NCBI GenBank assembly: GCA_029936885.1
Contig: JAPYRR010000011.1
Span: 1-33,573, forward strand
Source of the DNA: Fidelibacterota bacterium
Lineage (GTDB): Bacteria; Fidelibacterota; Marinisomatia; Marinisomatales; UBA1611
DNA length: 33,573 nucleotides
Direction: 5' to 3'
The notes under the pieces are model-generated. The model saw only the letters and a list, made by a program, of their open reading frames with translations, was not told the origin of the DNA and made no database searches. Below, piece by piece: positions 31,612-33,573 of the stretch. Within the stretch, counting starts at the first letter, position 1, and each line of letters opens with the position of its first letter. A program made the translations under genes and the position numbers.

Positions 31612-33573
31612 TTAGATATTTTATTGCCCGATCAAGATTGGTAGTGGGTTGCTTGCAAGCGAAATTTTCACAAACATAAAATGTTGGTTTCCCATTCACC
31701 ATAACATGGTCTTTTGTCCAAGGCGCAATTTGGGACAACGCGTCCGGATTCGATGTATCCTTAAATAGAACAATTTTATTGGGTGAATAATTTTCATGAA
31801 GAGCTTGGATCATTTCATGGGTTTTGGGATCATTTGAATTTCCAACCAAAACGACTTCTTTCGGATCTTTGAGATCAAACATGAAAGCAGTGAGCATATG
31901 TGCGAATCCTGTGGGCGATTGTTTTGCCTGATCTGTGAATGCTTTTAATGTTTTTTGACCGAGATTCGTCCATTTTGTGTCTCCAGTTATTTTTCCAAGA
32001 CGAAATAAATTCATGGCTGCCACAGAATTACCCGAGGGAATTGCGCCATCATAACTATCCTTGGCACGGATCATGAGCTTTTCTGCATCCTTGCTGCCAA
32101 TAAAAAAACCACCATTCTCATCAACAAAATCATCAACCATAATGGTAGAGAGTTCCAGTGCCGATTTCAAATAAGATGGATCGAAAGTAGCTTCATATAA
32201 ATTGAGTAGACCAAAGACCATAAAGGAATAATCATCTAAATGGGGCTGTAAACCCGATTTACCCAAACGAGATCGTTTCATGAGTTTTCCATTCTTATCT
32301 CTTAAGGAATTCAATACAAACCGAGCTGCATTTTTTGCAGCATCAATATAGATCTCATCACCTAGTACTTGACCCCCTAATGAAAGTGCAGCTATCATGA
32401 GTCCATTCCAATCTGTAAGAATTTTATCATCCTTTAAGGGGTGGATCCGTTTTTCTCTAACAGCAAATAATTTTTGTCGGGATTTTTCAATAAATGCGTT
32501 GAAATCATTCAGGTTCATATCACTCTTTTTTGCCAGTATTTCCCTATCCTTGGGAAAGTAGGGAATATTATTACCGGTCGTATGTCCACTGGCTTCTTCC
32601 TGGAAATTCCCCACAAGTGTGAATCCAAATACCTTCGCAAGTTTTTGACCCTCATCTTCGCCCAGTATCTCTACCAATTCTTTCTCAGTCCAAATATAAA
32701 AAATGCCTTCTTCGCCTTCGCTATCTGCATCTTCGGCTGAATAAAATCCACCGTCCTTATCTGTCATATCCCGGAGAACATATGTAAAAATTTCCCGGGC
32801 CATGGTAGCATATTTTTCATTTTTTGTGAATTGGAATGCTTCAAGACAAGCCATGGAGATCATTGCTTGGTCGTAAAGCATTTTTTCGAAATGGGGAAGA
32901 AACCACCGTTTATCAGTTGAGTAACGATGAAACCCCAATCCGATATGATCGAATACGCCGCCGAGTCGCATATAATGAAGGGTTGTTTCTACCATCCCTG
33001 CACCAATAGTATCCCCGAAAAGTTTGCTGTAACGTAATAGAAAGATCATATTATGTGGAGACGGAAATTTTGGTGCTTTCCCAAAACCACCATAATCCGG
33101 GTCGAAGCGACTGGCATATTGACTGAAGGCAGCTTTCACCATGGACTCATCCCAATCATCTCCCTGAGAACTCGTGTTCACTTGAATGAGATAATTCTGG
33201 ATTTTATCAATGGATTTTCGAATTTCGTTTTGTTTGAGTTTCCACGCATTGGCGAGACTGGGAATCAATTGAAGCATGCCGGGTCGTTTTCCACGCCCCT
33301 GCTTTGGGAAATAGGTCCCGGCAAAGAAAGGTTCCTTATCGGGTGTCATTACAATGGTAAGGGGCCATCCGCCTCGGCCCGTCATGGCCTGGCATACGGA
33401 CATATAAAGATGATCCACTTCCGGCATTTCTTCCCGATCCACTTTGATGCTGACAAAATATTCATTCATTTGAGCGGCCACAGTAGAATCTTCAAAAGAC
33501 TCATGTTCCATGACGTGACACCAATGACAGGTGGAATATCCTATGGAAAGGAAAATTGGTTTATTCTCTTTTT
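31604..33573 (-). CDS. DUF255/YyaL thioredoxin-like protein, partial at the window edge
   Basis: The frame runs off the right end of the window, so the true start lies beyond it. The first Met inside is at 33511, but upstream codons to 33571 read in frame KENKPIFLSIGYSTCHWCHV, which is the conserved N-terminal thioredoxin-like motif of the DUF255/SPATA20 family (CHWC, two Cys). Met 33511 is therefore internal. After the thioredoxin-like part (RGGWPLTIVMTPDKEPFFAG, TYFPKQ) comes the large helical (alpha/alpha)6 region, with FGKAPKFPSPHNMIFLLRYS, HFEKMLYDQAMISMACLEAF and GGFYSAEDADSEGEEG, and a C-terminal domain ending FYVCENFACKQPTTNLDRAI. At least 655 residues are visible and the family is about 680-700. 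Its biochemical role is not settled; it is often called a thioredoxin-domain protein or wrongly an epimerase. Confidence 0.92.
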   Translation of the reverse strand, partial: KENKPIFLSIGYSTCHWCHVMEHESFEDSTVAAQMNEYFVSIKVDREEMPEVDHLYMSVCQAMTGRGGWPLTIVMTPDKEPFFAGTYFPKQGRGKRPGMLQLIPSLANAWKLKQNEIRKSIDKIQNYLIQVNTSSQGDDWDESMVKAAFSQYASRFDPDYGGFGKAPKFPSPHNMIFLLRYSKLFGDTIGAGMVETTLHYMRLGGVFDHIGLGFHRYSTDKRWFLPHFEKMLYDQAMISMACLEAFQFTKNEKYATMAREIFTYVLRDMTDKDGGFYSAEDADSEGEEGIFYIWTEKELVEILGEDEGQKLAKVFGFTLVGNFQEEASGHTTGNNIPYFPKDREILAKKSDMNLNDFNAFIEKSRQKLFAVREKRIHPLKDDKILTDWNGLMIAALSLGGQVLGDEIYIDAAKNAARFVLNSLRDKNGKLMKRSRLGKSGLQPHLDDYSFMVFGLLNLYEATFDPSYLKSALELSTIMVDDFVDENGGFFIGSKDAEKLMIRAKDSYDGAIPSGNSVAAMNLFRLGKITGDTKWTNLGQKTLKAFTDQAKQSPTGFAHMLTAFMFDLKDPKEVVLVGNSNDPKTHEMIQALHENYSPNKIVLFKDTSNPDALSQIAPWTKDHVMVNGKPTFYVCENFACKQPTTNLDRAIKYLNE

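Noticed and set aside
33509-33511. ATG 33511 as the true start of the DUF255 protein
   Set aside because: In-frame codons upstream encode the conserved TCHWCHV thioredoxin-like motif up to the window edge, so this Met is internal and the gene is truncated by the window.

Overview
The window looks like chromosomal sequence from an AT-rich, uncultured Gram-negative bacterium of the Fibrobacterota/Chlorobi/Bacteroidota neighbourhood. My best guess is Candidatus Marinimicrobia (SAR406, Neomarinimicrobiota). The evidence is general: many envelope and lipoprotein genes, mostly weak or absent Shine-Dalgarno sites, BatA-type and YfhO proteins, and a secreted LamG protein ending in a two-part dockerin-like calcium-binding segment. 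No rRNA gene, tRNA gene, CRISPR array, phage or insertion sequence was found. Most of the window is ordinary, densely packed housekeeping and envelope sequence. I see no clear new defence or mobile system.

Layout. (1) 1-1510: a lipoprotein gene between two copies of a CCTCCTT/AAGGAGG palindromic intergenic repeat, plus a separate hairpin and two doubtful micro-ORFs. (2) 1511-4880: envelope genes, namely a TPR plus periplasmic-binding LppC-like protein, pgeF coupled to it by ATGA, and uppP. (3) 4955-8509: a PutP-like sodium symporter, holA (ATGA overlap), an ECF sigma factor that begins inside the end of holA, and a membrane anti-sigma-like protein, closed by a good rho-independent terminator at 8538-8579. 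(4) 8585-15391: a membrane GAF-GGDEF diguanylate cyclase, a secreted TPR protein, a LolB-like lipoprotein and three glycosyltransferases, all on +. (5) 15398-17195 (-): two overlapping sulfotransferase genes facing the glycosyltransferases. (6) 17331-20847 (+): a YfhO-type membrane protein and an orphan sensor histidine kinase. (7) 20880-21797 (-): the LamG/dockerin gene, broken by one in-frame TAG. (8) 21912-29738 (+): a tight eight-gene run, yajC-def-fmt-rsmB-PASTA protein-polyprenol kinase-BatA/vWA protein-hflX, in which six of the seven junctions overlap by 1-4 nt with ATG, GTG and TTG starts. (9) 29739-30127: a non-coding convergent gap with a perfect 16-bp inverted repeat. (10) 30128-33573 (-): a DUF255/YyaL thioredoxin-like protein that runs off the window edge, a 64-residue unknown protein, and a dicarboxylate/glutamate symporter, all overlapping.

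How they may work together: regions 2, 4, 5 and 6 centre on the cell surface. They include undecaprenyl-phosphate recycling, a polyprenyl-phosphate-type glycosyltransferase, further glycosyltransferases, sulfotransferases and YfhO, so a sulfated surface glycan is a reasonable inference. Region 8 joins the start-of-protein formylation/deformylation pair to rRNA methylation, secretion and envelope genes. The most notable items are the TAG-interrupted LamG/dockerin gene, the repeats, the sulfotransferase/glycosyltransferase cluster, and the chain of NTGA stop/start overlaps, which fixes several non-ATG starts.
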